A stretch of 17,324 bases of DNA, taken from positions 1 to 17,324 of the forward strand of contig JANBTH010000444.1 in NCBI GenBank assembly GCA_027578815.1, given 5' to 3'. A model generated the notes under the pieces. It saw nothing but the letters and a program-made list of their open reading frames with translations, did not search any database and had not been told where the DNA came from. How positions within the stretch are numbered: position 1 is the stretch's first letter; each line of letters starts with the position of its first letter. Made by a program: the position numbers and the translations under genes. Shown here in pieces: positions 17,293 to 17,324 of the stretch. This DNA comes from Coemansia sp. RSA 1804 (Eukaryota; Kickxellomycota; Kickxellomycetes; Kickxellales; Kickxellaceae).

Positions 17293-17324
17293 GGGCGTGG
17301 ACTGTAGCCACTGCCCACAGCATA

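Larger units (their letters stand above)
15471..17324. other. Long spacer without a supported gene
   Basis: In 1.85 kb I find only short open frames, many without ATG, and none with recognised motifs. The left part should be the promoter and leader of the Kelch gene (minus strand). It contains a purine-rich block with three G-runs at 15745-15765. Farther right are a CAA/CAG repeat, a GTGGATGTGTG minisatellite and a CCAAT pair at the edge. A CAG run at about 16971-16983 is short. No tRNA or other RNA gene is visible. Confidence 0.6.

Noticed and set aside
1..17324. CRISPR array, insertion sequence, LTR element or replication origin
   Set aside because: I saw no regularly spaced repeats, terminal inverted repeats with a transposase, reverse transcriptase or integrase motifs, or other mobile-element proteins in either strand.

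Overview
The window looks like nuclear DNA of a filamentous or early-diverging fungus. It holds intron-poor protein genes whose few introns are short (100, 101 and 144 nt) with GT..AG ends, a fungal-type proteasome subunit, two fungal-style tetraspanins, and two families (AAA-ATPase-like, PF09820 type, and a fragment resembling FunK1 kinases) that are expanded in several fungal lineages. High GC3 in the housekeeping genes next to AT-rich spacers, together with these families, would fit Kickxellomycotina/Zoopagomycota. The exact lineage is an inference from gene content, not something the sequence proves.

Left part (1-5165) is AT-rich. I see no gene in 1-1479. A 210-aa reading frame on the minus strand (1480-2112) has an N-terminal stretch like the region before the kinase core of FunK1 proteins, but it has no kinase core. 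It is divergent from a two-exon AAA-ATPase-like gene on the plus strand (2968-4880), whose leader shows a TATA element, a short upstream ORF and a possible leader intron. These two genes have AT-rich codons unlike the genes to their right and look like accessory genes.

Centre (5166-8796): a spliced proteasome beta-7 gene (PRE4/PSMB4) on the minus strand shares a 463-bp divergent promoter with a tetraspanin gene on the plus strand. A second, GC-rich tetraspanin gene follows in tandem, 543 bp downstream.

Right part (8956-15470) is strongly GC-rich, with three genes in a row on the minus strand. Read in their own direction they are a six-bladed Kelch-repeat protein (15470-13995), a spliced gene for an INCENP/Sli15-type inner centromere protein of the chromosomal passenger complex (13297-9826), and a small disordered protein with a PPxY motif (9681-8956). 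The GC-rich genes carry long open frames on the opposite strand that are compositional shadows. The last 1.85 kb (15471-17324) has no gene I can support. It holds the Kelch promoter side, a CAA/CAG-type repeat, a short minisatellite and a CCAAT-box pair near the right edge that may be the promoter of a gene beyond the window.

The housekeeping genes do not form one pathway: protein degradation (beta-7), membrane organisation (tetraspanins), chromosome segregation (INCENP) and a Kelch scaffold. The most unusual parts are the AAA-like/FunK1-like divergent pair in the AT-rich segment and the INCENP gene with its intact IN-box and two SxIP-type motifs.
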